Under the pieces are notes generated by a model, which worked only from the letters and a program-made list of their open reading frames with translations, was not told the DNA's origin and did not search any database. Shown here piece after piece: positions 1-11,314 of a DNA stretch of 64,000 bases. The position numbers were made by a program, and so were the translations under genes. Positions within the stretch are counted from its first letter, which is position 1. Every line of letters begins with the position of its first letter. Location of the stretch: positions 3,118,501 through 3,182,500 of the forward strand of contig NZ_LT838272.1 in the NCBI RefSeq assembly GCF_900176005.1, in the 5' to 3' direction. The DNA comes from Thermanaeromonas toyohensis ToBE (GTDB lineage: Bacteria; Bacillota; DSM-521; Neomoorellales; Neomoorellaceae).

Positions 1-201
1 ACGGGTCCCTAACCAAATCAGGATAAAACCTAAAGGTAAGGTGAGTAAAACAGCTACAATGACTGCCAGCCAGGCATCCTGCTGAGCCCTCCTGGCTAGG
101 AAACTGGGAAGGAAAATAATAGCTGTGGGCAAGACATTAAACCACATAAGAATAGCCGCCTGGCGGGCATGGATAAATCCTTCCTCCCGTATCCCCTGCA
201 T
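1..201 (-). CDS. Spore germination permease GerAB-like, N-terminal part (cut by window edge)
   Basis: The first 67 codons of a minus-strand gene run off the window at base 1. The translation starts MQGIREEGFIHARQAAIL and continues into two hydrophobic stretches, as in the amino-terminal membrane segments of the GerAB/endospore permease family (APC superfamily). The ATG at 201 directly follows the TAG stop of the upstream gerAA-like gene with no gap, so the two are co-transcribed and probably translationally coupled. The likely role is the inner-membrane permease-like subunit of a nutrient germinant receptor. Family assignment rests on the context and on only 67 residues. Confidence 0.75.
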   Translation of the reverse strand, partial: MQGIREEGFIHARQAAILMWFNVLPTAIIFLPSFLARRAQQDAWLAVIVAVLLTLPLGFILIWLGTR

Positions 202-1851
202 CTATTCAGCTCCCCCTCTAGGTTCCTGATTGCTGCTGGTAGGAGGCGTGGGTCGTAAAGGCGCGCCTTGGCGCCAAGGATCACGATAGCCGATGCGGGT
301 GGGCCTGGTAAATCTTGCCCAAAGGGGGGTACGTACAAAGACATCTTTAAAATCCCGTACATGGTAAGGGGTAACTGGCGACAAGTAATCCACTCCGAAG
401 GAACGTAAAGTAGTAAGGTGAATAAGTACAGCAAGAAGCCCTATCATAATGCCGTAAAACCCCAAAACCCCAGCTAAAATTAACATAATGAACCTTAAGA
501 GCCTGATGGTGATGGCCATGGCGAATATAGGCAGCGCAAAGGAACTGATACCTGTAAGGGCTACTACGATGACCATGGCCGGCGAGAATAGACCTGCACT
601 CACCGCCGCCTCCCCAATTACCAAAGCGCCCACAATACTCACAGCCTGGCCTACCATACGAGGAAGTCTCACGCCTGCCTCTCGCAAAACTTCAAAGACC
701 AGTTCCAAAAGAAGAGCCTCCACCAAGGCCGGGAAGGGTACACCTTCCCGTTGGGCGGCCAGGCGGATAAGTAAACGGGTGGGCAGCATCTCCTGATGAT
801 AAGTGCTCACTGCTACGTAAATGCTGGGTAAAAGCAGAGCAATATTTAAGACCACAAACCGGAGTAAACGTAAGAAACTAGCTAGCCAATATCGCTCATA
901 GTAGTCTTCGGAAGCTTGCATGAACTGGATAAATACGGTAGGGACAATTAATGCATAGGGGGTATTATCGATAAGGAGGGCTACCCGGCCTTCTAGTAAA
1001 GCGGCCACCACTTTATCAGGCCGTTCAGTATGATCAATCTGGGGAAAGGGCGAGGCAGGATTATCCTCAATCAGTTCTTCGATATAGGCGCTTTCTAGGA
1101 TACCATCAATATTAATGCGCTCTAGGCGGCGACGTACTTCCTGGAGCAAGGCCGGGTCGGCCAAAGTATGAAGGTATACTAAAGCCACATTGGTTTGGCT
1201 ATAGCGCCCCAAGCATAAGTTCTCTACTTTAAGGGCCGGTGTTTTCAAGCGACGGCGGATAAGGGCAGTATTAGTACGCAAATTCTCCACAAAGCCCTCG
1301 CGTGAGCCGCGTACCGCACTTTCCGTTAAGGGCTCGTCAATGGAACGGTGTTCCCAGGACCGGGTGCTGGTAGCTAAAGCCTTCGTATACCCGTCAAAAA
1401 GAAGGACAGCATCCCCGCATAGGACATGGTTTACAATATCCGAAACGCTCTCCACAGGGGAAACGTCTGCTAAGGGTACTATAATCTCCACCACACGGTC
1501 CAGGGGTGCCGTCTTCTCCACCAACGTCCGTGCCAGGTCCGGGGGAATGTGCTGGAGGGTCCGGAGGAGAGTATCCTCGATCAATTTCTTATCGGCTAAC
1601 CCGTCGATGTAAATAATAGCCGCTTTGGCCTGGCCTCCTATAAGGAAATCCCGTTTTACAACATCGCTGCTATTATGGAATATCTCCTTCAATTGCTGAA
1701 GGTTATCTTTCAAGTCTGGGGTTAAGATGTAATGATCAAGAGGGGGGTAGGGGAATTTTTTCCCCTGCCCCCCGGAAGAACCCCTGGAGCGGGACGCTCC
1801 CTTTTGACGATGCTGAAAAAGGCGGAGCGGTTTACGGTAAGGGCGAGGCAA
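202..1851 (-). CDS. Spore germination receptor subunit GerAA-like (GerA family)
   Basis: The protein has 549 residues: a soluble, charged N-terminal half (about residues 1-290) and a C-terminal half with several hydrophobic segments (about 320-500). This is the layout of GerA-family receptor A subunits, which sit in the spore inner membrane and help sense germinants. Family-like stretches include DFLIGGQAKAAIIYIDGLAD and a polar ending after the last membrane segment. The start is TTG at 1851 behind an AAGGGGG Shine-Dalgarno site. The gene is followed directly by a gerAB-like gene, as in gerA operons. It marks the organism as an endospore former. The germinant cannot be told from sequence. 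Confidence 0.9.
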   Translation of the reverse strand: MPRPYRKPLRLFQHRQKGASRSRGSSGGQGKKFPYPPLDHYILTPDLKDNLQQLKEIFHNSSDVVKRDFLIGGQAKAAIIYIDGLADKKLIEDTLLRTLQHIPPDLARTLVEKTAPLDRVVEIIVPLADVSPVESVSDIVNHVLCGDAVLLFDGYTKALATSTRSWEHRSIDEPLTESAVRGSREGFVENLRTNTALIRRRLKTPALKVENLCLGRYSQTNVALVYLHTLADPALLQEVRRRLERINIDGILESAYIEELIEDNPASPFPQIDHTERPDKVVAALLEGRVALLIDNTPYALIVPTVFIQFMQASEDYYERYWLASFLRLLRFVVLNIALLLPSIYVAVSTYHQEMLPTRLLIRLAAQREGVPFPALVEALLLELVFEVLREAGVRLPRMVGQAVSIVGALVIGEAAVSAGLFSPAMVIVVALTGISSFALPIFAMAITIRLLRFIMLILAGVLGFYGIMIGLLAVLIHLTTLRSFGVDYLSPVTPYHVRDFKDVFVRTPLWARFTRPTRIGYRDPWRQGAPLRPTPPTSSNQEPRGGAE

Positions 1852-1894
1852 AAAACTTTCCCCCTTAAAGTGCTAACCCAATTTCTGGTTAAAC

Positions 1895-1940
1895 TCAGGC
1901 AGAAGATTCTCCTTACAAGCTACGCTTTACTTCTACCTGA
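1895..1940 (-). terminator. 11-bp hairpin after purD, possible end of the purine operon
   Basis: Arms at 1895-1905 and 1930-1940 form an 11-bp stem with one G-U pair, read on the minus strand just after the purD stop. The sequence after the stem has only a short T stretch, so it may be a weak terminator or an mRNA-end stabiliser. It lies between purD and gerAA. Confidence 0.45.
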
Positions 1941-1948
1941 ATCTTAGG

Positions 1949-3223
1949 TTAGCTCCTGGGAGAAAGTTTATACGCCCGCCAGCCGATATCCCGGCGGTAG
2001 TGCTTACCAGGGAAGTGGATAACTTCGGCGGCTCTATAAGCATGGCTCAAAGCTTCCTCCAGAGTAGCGCCCCTGGCTGTAACCCCTAGCACTCGCCCCC
2101 CATTGGTGACCACCTGCCCACCCTTCCAAGCAGTTCCGGCGTGGAAAACTTCCACCCCTTCCGGTACCTGGTCCAACCCAGTAATTATCTCTCCCTTGGG
2201 ATAGTCCCCGGGATAGCCAGGGGCGCTCAAAACAACACAGGCGGCAAACCCAGGGTGCCACTCTAACTTAATCTCTTTTAACCTTCCTTCCAGGGCCGCG
2301 AGTATAACCTCCACCAGATCGGTCTTAAGGAGCATGAGCAAAGGCTGGGCCTCGGGATCGCCGAAGCGGCAGTTAAATTCCAGTACCTTAGGCCCTTCTC
2401 GGGTGACCATCAATCCTGCATAAAGGACACCAACGTAAGGGTGACCGGCTTCCGCCAGAGCCCGGACTGCCGGACAGAGGATGGTCTCCTTCACTTCTTT
2501 AGCGAGCTCCGCATCATAGAAGGGAACGGGGGCATAAGCCCCCATACCCCCGGTATTGGGCCCCTGGTCGCCCTCGAAGACCCGCTTGTGATCCTGGGAG
2601 GCCACCATGGGGAGTACATTTTCTCCATCACAAAAGGCCAGAACGCTTACTTCTTCTCCCTCTAGCTTCTCTTCCAGGATAATCCTCCGACCTGCTTCCC
2701 CGAAGCGGCCGGCCAGCATCTCCTCTACCGCAGCCAAGGCTTGGGTTTCCTCCTCGGCTACCACCACCCCCTTGCCTGCCGCCAGCCCATCAGCTTTAAC
2801 TACCACGGGTACTCCATGTTCTTTTATGTACTTCTGGGCAGCGGGGAGGTTGTCTACCACTGTATACCGGGCAGTAGGGATCCGCGCTTTGAGCATAAGC
2901 TCCTTAGCCCAAGCCTTGCTCCCTTCTATGGCTGCTGCAGCCCTGCTAGGACCGAAAATCCTTAAACCTTTAGCCTTAAAGGCATCCACAATGCCCGCCA
3001 CCAAGGGCGCTTCCGGTCCCACTACGGTAAGATCGATATCAGCCCGGCGGGCAAAATCTACTAACCCTTCGATGTCATGAGCCACCAGGGGAACGCAAGA
3101 AGCTAAAGTGGCAATCCCGGCATTCCCCGGTGCGCAAAAGATCTCAGTTACTAGTGGGCTCTGGGCCAGCTTCCATACTAAAGCGTGCTCCCGGCCTCCA
3201 CCGCCCACCACCAGGACTTTCAC
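1949..3223 (-). CDS. purD: Phosphoribosylamine-glycine ligase (GAR synthetase)
   Basis: PurD joins glycine and phosphoribosylamine with ATP, the second step of purine synthesis. The protein starts MKVLVVGGGGREHAL and carries ATP-grasp motifs: KADGLAAGKGV near residue 140, GPNTGGMGAY near 230 and EFNCRFGDPE near 285. Length (424 aa) is normal. A longer frame begins at a GTG at 3232, but that codon lies inside the AGGAGG site. The GTG at 3223, eight bases after AGGAGG, matches the family start. It is the last gene of the purE-to-purD operon. Confidence 0.97.
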   Translation of the reverse strand: MKVLVVGGGGREHALVWKLAQSPLVTEIFCAPGNAGIATLASCVPLVAHDIEGLVDFARRADIDLTVVGPEAPLVAGIVDAFKAKGLRIFGPSRAAAAIEGSKAWAKELMLKARIPTARYTVVDNLPAAQKYIKEHGVPVVVKADGLAAGKGVVVAEEETQALAAVEEMLAGRFGEAGRRIILEEKLEGEEVSVLAFCDGENVLPMVASQDHKRVFEGDQGPNTGGMGAYAPVPFYDAELAKEVKETILCPAVRALAEAGHPYVGVLYAGLMVTREGPKVLEFNCRFGDPEAQPLLMLLKTDLVEVILAALEGRLKEIKLEWHPGFAACVVLSAPGYPGDYPKGEIITGLDQVPEGVEVFHAGTAWKGGQVVTNGGRVLGVTARGATLEEALSHAYRAAEVIHFPGKHYRRDIGWRAYKLSPRS

Positions 3224-3265
3224 AGGTTTCACCTCCTATCGAGCCCATGCTACCGGTATGTCCAC

Positions 3266-4807
3266 CTAATGCCGGAAATGTCGGACACCAGTAAATACCA
3301 TGGCCAGACCGTACTTATTAGCGCAGGCTATAGATTCCTCATCCCGGATGGAACCACCAGGCTGGATAATGGCTGTAATCCCTGCTTTAGCTGCTTCCTC
3401 CACAGTATCAGCGAAGGGGAAGAAGGCGTCTGAAGCCAGGATAGCACCGCGGGCCTTTTCTTTAGCCTGCTCTAAAGCTATACGAGCTGCTCCTACCCGG
3501 TTCATTTGGCCAGCCCCCACACCCAGGGTAACACCGTCTTTGGCCACCACAATAGCATTGGACTTAACGTGTTTCACCACTTTCCAAGCAAAAAGGAGAT
3601 CCTTAAGCTCTTCTTCCGTAGGCTTGCGCTGGGTCACCACCTTTAACTCCTGTTCTGCGAAATCGTAAACATCAGGCTCCTGTACCAGAAAGCCACCGCT
3701 TACCGGACGCACCTGCCAGCTAAGCCCTTCCCCTTGTCCTTCACCTGCAGCCACCAAGCGCACCTGGGGCTTAGCCTTTAAAACTTCTAAAGCTTCTGGA
3801 GTGAAAAAGGGAGCTATAACTGCTTCTAAGAATATCTTTACCATCTCCTGGGCCATTTCTTTGTCCACCGGGCGATTGCAACCTACGATGCCCCCGAAGG
3901 CCGAGACAGGGTCGGCCTGTAAGGCTTTACAGTAGGCTATAGCCGGTGTCTCCCCCAAGGCTACCCCGCACGGGTTGGTGTGTTTAATTATGGCTACCGC
4001 AGGATCGTGAAATTCGCGTACCAAGTTCCAAGCCGCATCTAGATCCATGAGATTGTTATAGGAAAGTTCTTTACCCTGGAGCTTAAGGCTACCGGCCAGG
4101 GTACCAGAACCCATCCCGGGCAAGCGGTAAAAGGCAGCCCTTTGGTGGGGATTTTCGCCGTACCGTAAGTCCTGTATTTTCTCCCCCACTAGGAAAAAGA
4201 AGGAGGGGAGATGTTCTCTCCCGTAAATTTCTCTCTGCCAATATAAAGCAATGGCCGCATCATAGGCTGCTGTATGGGCGAAGGCCTCCGCTGCCAACAT
4301 CCGCCGGGTAAATAAATCAACTTCTCCCCGCTCCCGCAGTTGGGCTAGTACTTGGCTGTACCGGCTCGGGTTAACTATTACCGTAACATATTCGTGGTTT
4401 TTCGCTGCTGCCCGCACCATAGCCGGGCCGCCGATATCAATGGTGTCTATTGCCTCCTCTGTAGTAACCCCGGGCCGGGCTACCGTCTCCCGGAAGGGAT
4501 AAAGATTCACGGCTACCAGATCGATAGTCCCTATGCCTAGCTCTTCCAGTTGTTTAAGATGTTCGGGTGTCCTTCGGGCCAGTATACCGGCATGAATACG
4601 AGGATGTAGGGTTTTGACCCGGCCGTCTAAGATCTCTGGAAACCCGGTCACTTCCTGTACGTGGGTGACAGGAAGCCCTGCTTCCTCTAAAACCCGGGCT
4701 GTGCCTCCGGTGGATAAAAGTTTCCACCCCAACTCTACTAAGCCCCGGGCGAACTCCACCAAGCCTGTCTTATCCCAAACACTTAGCAAAGCCCAACGTG
4801 TGGTCAT
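3266..4807 (-). CDS. purH: Bifunctional AICAR transformylase / IMP cyclohydrolase
   Basis: PurH performs the last two steps to IMP: formyl transfer from 10-formyl-THF to AICAR, then ring closure. At 513 aa it has the usual two parts: an N-terminal MGS-like cyclohydrolase domain ([13 protein letters not shown], about residues 31-45) and a C-terminal transformylase domain with KHTNPCG near residue 267 and DAFFPFAD near 460. The start is ATG at 4807. The gene lies between purN and purD with short gaps, all one transcript. The folate link fits an acetogen-like metabolism. Confidence 0.97.
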   Translation of the reverse strand: MTTRWALLSVWDKTGLVEFARGLVELGWKLLSTGGTARVLEEAGLPVTHVQEVTGFPEILDGRVKTLHPRIHAGILARRTPEHLKQLEELGIGTIDLVAVNLYPFRETVARPGVTTEEAIDTIDIGGPAMVRAAAKNHEYVTVIVNPSRYSQVLAQLRERGEVDLFTRRMLAAEAFAHTAAYDAAIALYWQREIYGREHLPSFFFLVGEKIQDLRYGENPHQRAAFYRLPGMGSGTLAGSLKLQGKELSYNNLMDLDAAWNLVREFHDPAVAIIKHTNPCGVALGETPAIAYCKALQADPVSAFGGIVGCNRPVDKEMAQEMVKIFLEAVIAPFFTPEALEVLKAKPQVRLVAAGEGQGEGLSWQVRPVSGGFLVQEPDVYDFAEQELKVVTQRKPTEEELKDLLFAWKVVKHVKSNAIVVAKDGVTLGVGAGQMNRVGAARIALEQAKEKARGAILASDAFFPFADTVEEAAKAGITAIIQPGGSIRDEESIACANKYGLAMVFTGVRHFRH

Positions 4808-4838
4808 AAGTTTTTATACCCCCTTTACTTCTCTTTGA

Positions 4839-5456
4839 TTAATCCCTGCGTACATACACCCGGCGACCCTTCACTGTAACCCGTCCTTCAGCGATCCAGC
4901 GGATAACTTCTGGTAAAAGCCTATGTTCTTGCTCTAGTATCCGTTTAGCTAGAGTTTCTGGAGTATCGTTATCTTCTACAGGTACCGCAGCCTGGGCGAT
5001 GATGGGCCCCGTATCTACTCCAGCATCTACGAAATGGACGGTGCACCCAGCGATCTTAACCCCATATTCTATAGCCTGGCGCTGGGCCTCCACTCCGGGG
5101 AAGGCAGGCAATAACGCTGGATGGATATTTATCACTTTTAGCGGGAACTGCTCCAAGAAAGCTGGGCTTAAGATACGCATAAAACCAGCTAACACCACCA
5201 GCTCCACCCCGGCTTCTTTAAGCCGGGTGGCCAGGGCCAGATCATAACTTTCCCGGTCCGGGTAAGCCTTAGGATCCACAAATTCAGCAGGGATACTATA
5301 CTGAAAAGCTATGTCTAACGCTCGCGCATCCTTTTTATTGCTAAGTACCAAATTTATCCGGGCTGGAAGCCTCCCCTCTTCAATGGCTTTGATGATGGCT
5401 TCCAGGTTGCTCCCCCGCCCGGAAACGAGGACACCTAAGGGGAGGATGCGTGTCAT
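4839..5456 (-). CDS. purN: Phosphoribosylglycinamide formyltransferase
   Basis: PurN transfers the formyl group of 10-formyl-THF to GAR. The 205-aa protein starts with the phosphate-binding motif VLVSGRGSNLEAI. It has the catalytic trio at N110, H112 (NIHPALLPAFPG) and D148 (HFVDAGVDTG), which aligns with the Asn-His-Asp set of the E. coli enzyme. It is the folate-dependent form, and no formate-dependent purT is in the window. ATG start at 5456. Confidence 0.96.
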   Translation of the reverse strand: MTRILPLGVLVSGRGSNLEAIIKAIEEGRLPARINLVLSNKKDARALDIAFQYSIPAEFVDPKAYPDRESYDLALATRLKEAGVELVVLAGFMRILSPAFLEQFPLKVINIHPALLPAFPGVEAQRQAIEYGVKIAGCTVHFVDAGVDTGPIIAQAAVPVEDNDTPETLAKRILEQEHRLLPEVIRWIAEGRVTVKGRRVYVRRD

Positions 5457-5533
5457 ATAGTCTCCCTTCCTTACTAGCTCAGGGTTTCATTCTTATAAAT
5501 GTAATGCTCGCCTTTCCTAGTTAGGTATCTTTT

Positions 5534-6583
5534 CTATTCTAGGGGAGGGATGAACTCCACCTTCCTCTCCCCTTCTATTACTTCCCCCACCACATAAGCA
5601 GTAACGCCAGTGGCCTCTAGACGTCCCAACACTTCTAATGCCTTTTCCTGCTCCGCTGCAGCCACCATCCCTAGCCCCATGTTAAAGGTACGATACATCT
5701 CCCAGGTCGGGACCCGGCCTGTTTCTTCAATAAGCCGGAAAATGGGGGGTACTGGCCAGCGATCCCGGTATAGCCTTATCGCGGTACCAGGGGGCAACAT
5801 ACGTAGAGGATTTTCCACCAGTCCGCCACCGGTAATGTGAGCCAGGCCTGTAAGGAGACCTTCCCGTATAAGCGGAAGGAGGGGCTGCACATAAATTAAG
5901 GTAGGCTTAAGGAGTTCTTCTCCTAAAGTACAACCTAGAAGAGGTACCACTTCCTTTAGATTCAGGCCGGCTTCCTCCAGAAGTACCCGCCTGGCCAGGG
6001 AATATCCGTTGGAGTGTAACCCACTAGAAGCCAGGCCTATGAGCACCTGCCCTGGGCGGATCCGGCTACCATCCAAAAGGTCCTTCCTCTCCACTATCCC
6101 AACGGCGAATCCGGCCAGATCATATTCATCCGGTCCATAAAACCCAGGCATTTCCGCCGTTTCCCCGCCCAGGAGGGCACAACCAGCCAGGCGACAACCT
6201 GCGGCCACTCCAGCTACAATCTGGGCTACTTTCTGGGGATGGAGCTTGCCCACCGCCAAGTAGTCCAGGAAAAAAAGAGGTTCGGCTCCGTGGACCAGGA
6301 TATCGTTAACGCACATGGCCACCACATCCTGGCCCACTGTATCGTGACGGTCCAGGAGGAAAGCTATTTTAAGCTTGGTACCTACTCCATCTGCTCCAGC
6401 TACTAAAACAGGTTCTTGGTAGCCTTGAGGCAAAGCAAAAAAACCGCCAAAACTGCCGATGTCACCTAACACCCCTGGCCTAAAGGTGCTCCTTACATGT
6501 TCCCGCATAAGTTCTACAGCCTGATTTCCGGCATCAATGTCTACCCCTGCCCGTTTATAGGTCCATTTTTTTCCCTCCATCAT
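5534..6583 (-). CDS. purM: Phosphoribosylformylglycinamidine cyclo-ligase (AIR synthetase)
   Basis: PurM closes the imidazole ring of FGAM with ATP to give AIR. The 349-aa protein has the family ATP-site motif [12 protein letters not shown] near residue 84 and a C-terminal domain with [13 protein letters not shown]. Two ATG codons in tandem (6583 and 6580) follow AGGAGG. The first has a 5-base spacing and the second 8, so either may be used. Confidence 0.96.
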   Translation of the reverse strand: MMEGKKWTYKRAGVDIDAGNQAVELMREHVRSTFRPGVLGDIGSFGGFFALPQGYQEPVLVAGADGVGTKLKIAFLLDRHDTVGQDVVAMCVNDILVHGAEPLFFLDYLAVGKLHPQKVAQIVAGVAAGCRLAGCALLGGETAEMPGFYGPDEYDLAGFAVGIVERKDLLDGSRIRPGQVLIGLASSGLHSNGYSLARRVLLEEAGLNLKEVVPLLGCTLGEELLKPTLIYVQPLLPLIREGLLTGLAHITGGGLVENPLRMLPPGTAIRLYRDRWPVPPIFRLIEETGRVPTWEMYRTFNMGLGMVAAAEQEKALEVLGRLEATGVTAYVVGEVIEGERKVEFIPPLE

Positions 6584-6637
6584 GTTAACCTCCTGCTAGA
6601 GGTTGTCAAAAACCTAGTGAAAAGCCTTTACTTGCCC

Positions 6638-8107
6638 TCAAGAATATATTCCTTGCAGGTTGCCCTGGCCGGCCAGCCTATATTTAGTAGCCTCTTGGGG
6701 CTGGGCCAGAGGGATAGGGTAAACGCCTGTAAAGCAAGCGGTACAGTAACTAGTCATTCCTTCCCGCAGGGCTGTAAGCATCCCTTTAAGGCTAAGATAA
6801 TAAAGGGTATCAGCTCCCACAAATGCCGTTATTTTATCTACTGGGAAGCGAGAAGCGATGAGCTCCCCATAGGCGCTGGTATCTATACCGTAGTAGCAGG
6901 GATGAAAGACCGGAGGCGAAGCTATAAGGAGGTGCACTTCCTTAACTCCGGCCCCCCTTAACATCTGTACTATCCTTCGGCTAGTGGTACCCCTTACTAA
7001 GGAATCATCTATTATTATCACCCGCTTCCCCTGGAGAAGGGGGCGGATAGGGTTTAATTTCAGTCGTACCCCTAAATCCCGCATTTCCTGGGTAGGTTGG
7101 ATAAAGGTCCGGCCCGCATAGCGGTTCTTTATCAGACCTTCCACCAAAGGAATACCGGTAACCTCGGCGTAACCGCCGGCAGCGGCTACCCCGGAGTCCG
7201 GTACCGGAATTACTAGATCAGCCTCCACCCGGCACTCCCGGGCCAAATTTCTTCCCAGCTCCCTGCGTACCAAATAGACGTTTTCCCCGTCGATAATGCT
7301 ATCTGGCCGGGCGAAGTAAATGAACTCGAAGATACAGTGGGCCGATCGGGGAGGATGGGGAGCATAGAGGGAAAAAATCCCTTGGCTATCTATAATAAGT
7401 ATCTCTCCTGGCTTAAGGTCCCGGATAAAAGTAGCCCCTATAGCATCCAGAGCACAAGATTCCGAGGCTAAAACCCAAGCTTCCCCCAGCTTCCCTAAAC
7501 ATAAGGGCCGCACTCCGAAGGGATCCCGGACCCCTATCAACTGATCTTCGGTCATTATTACCAGGCTGTAGGCCCCCCGTATTTCCTCTATACACTTTAA
7601 CAACGCTTCAGATAGGGAACACTTTTGGTTACGGGCTAGGAGATTAAGTATAACTTCGCTATCGGTGGTAGTCTGAAACACAGAACCTTCAGCACTTAAC
7701 TTTTGCCTTAAATAAAAAGCATTGGTCAAATTTCCATTATGGGCCACAGCTATCATACCCTGGCGCACCCTAGCCACTAAAGGCTGGGCATTGGCCAGGG
7801 AACTGGCACCAGTAGTAGAGTAACGTACATGGCCAATGGCCAGGTTGCCTTGGAGTTTTTTAAGGATGGTCTGATTAAAAACCTCGGCCACCAGCCCCAT
7901 GCCTTTGTAGACTTCGATCCCACCACCAGTACTTACGGCTATCCCGGCACTTTCCTGTCCGCGGTGTTGAAGGGCAAAAAGGCCGTAGTAAGTAAGCCGG
8001 GCCACATCTAGCCCAGGCCCGTATAGGCCGAAAATACCACATTCCTCCCGGAATTTATCTGGCCGCCCTGTATTTAACCACCTAGGCGAGCAGTTAACTT
8101 CCGCCAT
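6638..8107 (-). CDS. purF: Amidophosphoribosyltransferase
   Basis: PurF makes phosphoribosylamine from PRPP and glutamine, the committed step of the pathway. The class-II amidotransferase nucleophile is C23 in REECGIFG, so the first 22 residues look like a propeptide removed on maturation, as in the Bacillus type. The PRPP-binding loop is [15 protein letters not shown], and a C-terminal CTAC pair fits the Fe-S-containing Bacillus form. The ATG lies four bases after GGAGG and overlaps the end of purL by 34 bases, so the genes are translationally linked. Length 489 aa is normal. Confidence 0.96.
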   Translation of the reverse strand: MAEVNCSPRWLNTGRPDKFREECGIFGLYGPGLDVARLTYYGLFALQHRGQESAGIAVSTGGGIEVYKGMGLVAEVFNQTILKKLQGNLAIGHVRYSTTGASSLANAQPLVARVRQGMIAVAHNGNLTNAFYLRQKLSAEGSVFQTTTDSEVILNLLARNQKCSLSEALLKCIEEIRGAYSLVIMTEDQLIGVRDPFGVRPLCLGKLGEAWVLASESCALDAIGATFIRDLKPGEILIIDSQGIFSLYAPHPPRSAHCIFEFIYFARPDSIIDGENVYLVRRELGRNLARECRVEADLVIPVPDSGVAAAGGYAEVTGIPLVEGLIKNRYAGRTFIQPTQEMRDLGVRLKLNPIRPLLQGKRVIIIDDSLVRGTTSRRIVQMLRGAGVKEVHLLIASPPVFHPCYYGIDTSAYGELIASRFPVDKITAFVGADTLYYLSLKGMLTALREGMTSYCTACFTGVYPIPLAQPQEATKYRLAGQGNLQGIYS

Positions 8108-10275
8108 CCGGCCTCCATCTCCTCTAAACTAAGGTTTACCAAGCGCTTAGGGCCCAAGCTGATACTTAAGACTCTCCCACCACAGGCGCCAAGAATCTTT
8201 ACCGGTACCTGAAAGGCCCTAGCCAGTTCTTGCAGTTTTTCTACCTTGTCCGGCCGGGCGCTGACCAGGATCCGAGATTGGGTTTCCGAGAATAGGAGGC
8301 TGCTGGGCCGCAAAGGACTCTCTAGCGTAATTTCTGCTCCTATCCCACCTAGGATGGCCATCTCAGCCAGGGCAATAGCTAAACCGCCCTCTGAGCAGTC
8401 ATGGGCAGCTTGCACAAGGCCGCGAGCTATAGCTTCCCGTACCATTTGCTGTACCACGGCCTCCAGATTAAGGTCCAGCTCTGGCGGACGGCCGGCCACC
8501 ACCCCGTGGAGTAAAGCCAGATACTCGCTCCCTCCCAGCTCGTCCCTCGTCTCACCCAATAGCAATACCAGGTCTCCTTCCTGTTTAAATCCGGCAGTGC
8601 AGCGCTCTTCAATATTTTCCAAAAGACCCACCATGCCCACGACTGGAGTGGGGTATATAGCTTCCCCGTTGGTTTCATTATAGAAGCTGACATTTCCCCC
8701 TACCACCGGTATATTTAGGTGAGTACAGGCGCGGCTCATGCCTAAAACACAATGGTAAAACTGCCAGGCTACCTCCGGCTTTTCCGGGTTCCCGAAATTT
8801 AAGCAGTCGGTCAAACCTAAAGGCCGGGCCCCTGTGCAGGAAAGATTGCGGGCAGCTTCTGCCACCGCTATGGCCCCACCGGTTTCCGGGTCCAGGTAGC
8901 AGTAACGGCTGTTGCCATCAGTGGTCACAGCCAAGCCTTTCTTAGTCCCTTTAACCCTTAAAACAGCTGCGTCGGCTGCCCCCGGCCTCACCACAGTATC
9001 AATACGTACCATATAATCGTACTGCCGGTATACCCATTCCTTGCTGGCGATGTTGGGCGAGGAGAGAAGCTTTAGGAGAGCCTCTCCATAGTCCAGGGGC
9101 TCGGGTAGCTCGGTTAAGGGATAGGCCCAAAGTTCGCTTAAATACTCAGGTTTCCGGCGTTCCCGCACATACACGGGGCATTCCTCTGTAAGGTAGCGCA
9201 CTGGAATTTCAGCCACCAACCGGCCCTTTTCCTTAACCCTTAAAACGCCGTCCGAGGTAACCCGCCCTATCACTACAGCTTCTAGACCCCAGCGGTCAAA
9301 AATCTCCTTGACCCGTTCCTCACACCCCTTTTTAGGTATCACCAGCATCCGCTCCTGGGATTCGGACAGCATGACTTCATAAGGTGTCATGCCTTCCTCC
9401 CTGCGGGGCACCAGGTCCACATCTATCTCCATACCCGTCCCCGCCCGCGAAGCCGTCTCGGCCGTGGAGCTGGTAATGCCCGCGGCACCCATATCCTGCA
9501 TGCCTACCAGCAGGTCTTCCTGCACTACCTCCAGGCAGGCTTCAATAAGGAGCTTTTCCCGGAAGGGATCTCCCACCTGAACCGAAGGACGGCGCTCCTC
9601 TGAAGCCTCGTTCAGCTCCTCGGAAGCAAAGGTGGCACCGTGGATCCCGTCCCGCCCGGTACGCGCCCCTACCACCATAACAGAATTGCCGATACCACTG
9701 GCCCGGCCGCGCTGGATCTTGTCATGTTCGATAAGCCCCACGCACATCACGTTTACTAAAGGATTACTAGTATAGCAGGGGGCAAAACCTACTTCTCCAG
9801 CCACAGTAGGAACTCCTATACAATTACCATAAAAGGATATGCCCCCCACCACACCGCTTAAAAGGTAGCGGTTGCGCGGGTTGTCTAGGGGACCGAAACG
9901 TAAAGAATTAAGCAGGGCAATAGGCCGGGCCCCCATGGCGAAGATATCTCGCACGATACCCCCCACTCCAGTAGCTGCGCCTTGGAAAGGCTCGATAGCC
10001 GAAGGATGGTTATGGCTTTCGATCTTAAAGGCTACCGCCAGCCCATCCCCGATGTCGATAATACCCGCATTCTCGCCTGGCCCCTGTAAGACCCAAGGGG
10101 CGCTGGTAGGAAACATTTTTAAAACTGGCCGTGAGTGTTTGTACCCACAGTGCTCCGACCACATCACAGCGAACATACCTAACTCGACATAGTTAGGCTC
10201 GCGGCCCAAAAGGTGTACGATTCGTTCATACTCTTCATCTGTTAAACCCATTTCCTGCCAGGGTTTCTTAAGCAT
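8074..10275 (-). CDS. purL: FGAM synthase large subunit (small-type PurL)
   Basis: PurL converts FGAR to FGAM with ATP, taking ammonia from PurQ in a complex with PurS. This is the roughly 730-residue Gram-positive form that needs separate PurS and PurQ, both of which lie just upstream. Motifs include [15 protein letters not shown] near residue 42 and [19 protein letters not shown] longer frame from 10341 runs into purQ. The ATG at 10275 with GGGGAG eight bases before it gives the family start [16 protein letters not shown] and was chosen. Confidence 0.95.
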   Translation of the reverse strand: MLKKPWQEMGLTDEEYERIVHLLGREPNYVELGMFAVMWSEHCGYKHSRPVLKMFPTSAPWVLQGPGENAGIIDIGDGLAVAFKIESHNHPSAIEPFQGAATGVGGIVRDIFAMGARPIALLNSLRFGPLDNPRNRYLLSGVVGGISFYGNCIGVPTVAGEVGFAPCYTSNPLVNVMCVGLIEHDKIQRGRASGIGNSVMVVGARTGRDGIHGATFASEELNEASEERRPSVQVGDPFREKLLIEACLEVVQEDLLVGMQDMGAAGITSSTAETASRAGTGMEIDVDLVPRREEGMTPYEVMLSESQERMLVIPKKGCEERVKEIFDRWGLEAVVIGRVTSDGVLRVKEKGRLVAEIPVRYLTEECPVYVRERRKPEYLSELWAYPLTELPEPLDYGEALLKLLSSPNIASKEWVYRQYDYMVRIDTVVRPGAADAAVLRVKGTKKGLAVTTDGNSRYCYLDPETGGAIAVAEAARNLSCTGARPLGLTDCLNFGNPEKPEVAWQFYHCVLGMSRACTHLNIPVVGGNVSFYNETNGEAIYPTPVVGMVGLLENIEERCTAGFKQEGDLVLLLGETRDELGGSEYLALLHGVVAGRPPELDLNLEAVVQQMVREAIARGLVQAAHDCSEGGLAIALAEMAILGGIGAEITLESPLRPSSLLFSETQSRILVSARPDKVEKLQELARAFQVPVKILGACGGRVLSISLGPKRLVNLSLEEMEAGWRKLTARLGG

Positions 10276-10303
10276 AGGTATTCTCCCCTCACCAACAAAC
10301 AGG

Positions 10304-11014
10304 CTAAGCCCCTTCCGATCTTCTTCCTGTCCACCAGTCAATTATAGAAGCGAACAGCTCCCGGCCATCTGTCCCTCCCAGGATTTCCTCAGCGCAGCGC
10401 TCGGGATGAGGCATAAGGCCCAGGACATTCCCTTCTTCGTTAATGATCCCCGCTATATTTTCTAAGGATCCATTGGGGTTAGCCTTAAGGGTTATCTCAC
10501 CTTCCGGGGTGCAATACCGGAAAACCACTTGACCCCGCTCCTTTAGACGGCATAAGGTCTCCGGGTCAGCATAATAGTTACCTTCATTATGGGCGATGGG
10601 TATTTTTATCACCTGTCCCCGTCGGAAACGATTAGTAAAGGGGGTGGCGTTGTTCTCTACCCGGAGGTAGGTATCCTGGCAGCGGAACTGGAGACAATTA
10701 TTACGTTGCATAGCCCCGGGCAAAAGGCCTGCCTCAAGCAAGATCTGGAAACCATTACAGATCCCCAGTACTAATCCACCCTTCTGGGCAAACTCTACTA
10801 CAGCTGACATTATAGGGGCGAAGCGGGCTATGGCGCCAGCCCTAAGATAATCACCGTAAGAAAAGCCACCAGGCAGCACTACACAATCGTAACCTTTAAG
10901 GCTGGTCTCAGCATGCCAAATGTACTCTACAGACTGGTCTAGAACTGTGCGGAGGACATAGTACACATCCTGATCACAGTTGGAACCGGGAAAGACTATA
11001 ACTCCAAACTTCAT
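10304..11014 (-). CDS. purQ: FGAM synthase glutaminase subunit
   Basis: PurQ is a class-I glutamine amidotransferase that feeds ammonia to PurL. The nucleophile Cys is in [13 protein letters not shown] and the His/Glu of the triad in [10 protein letters not shown]. The protein is 236 aa, normal length. Its ATG overlaps the purS stop by four bases (ATGA), and purL follows 28 bases downstream, so PurS, PurQ and PurL are made together. Confidence 0.96.
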   Translation of the reverse strand: MKFGVIVFPGSNCDQDVYYVLRTVLDQSVEYIWHAETSLKGYDCVVLPGGFSYGDYLRAGAIARFAPIMSAVVEFAQKGGLVLGICNGFQILLEAGLLPGAMQRNNCLQFRCQDTYLRVENNATPFTNRFRRGQVIKIPIAHNEGNYYADPETLCRLKERGQVVFRYCTPEGEITLKANPNGSLENIAGIINEEGNVLGLMPHPERCAEEILGGTDGRELFASIIDWWTGRRSEGA

Positions 11015-11286
11015 ACTTTACTTTCCTCCCCGGCCTTGGCTATCTCATAGCTATACTTTTCGATCACTGGGTTGGCCAGGAGGCGACGACACATCTCTTC
11101 TACCTGCTGGTAGGCCTGCTCCGTATCCACTGCTTCCAGAAGCACCTCCAGGTACTTGCCGACCCGGACCTCCTTTACCCCTTCATATCCCAAGGTGACC
11201 AGACCCTGCTTAACTGCTTCCCCCTGGGGATCTAGGACACCTGGCTTCAAAGTTACATGCACCCTAGCCAAGTAGCGCTGGCCCAT
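11011..11286 (-). CDS. purS: FGAM synthase subunit PurS
   Basis: This 91-residue protein is the small bridging subunit that docks PurQ onto small-type PurL. It has the family pattern [19 protein letters not shown] at the start and KYLEVLLEA in the middle. It overlaps purQ by four bases and follows purC by 28 bases. ATG start. Confidence 0.95.
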   Translation of the reverse strand: MGQRYLARVHVTLKPGVLDPQGEAVKQGLVTLGYEGVKEVRVGKYLEVLLEAVDTEQAYQQVEEMCRRLLANPVIEKYSYEIAKAGEESKV

Positions 11287-11314
11287 TTGTTCCTCACCGC
11301 CTCACCTTTAAAGA

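Noticed and set aside
6497..6961. 154-codon plus-strand frame over the purM-purF junction
   Set aside because: It overlaps the ends of two firm genes on the other strand and has no family features.
10276..10341. Upstream extension of PurL
   Set aside because: The 22 extra codons overlap purQ, lack a ribosome site and do not match the PurL N-terminus.
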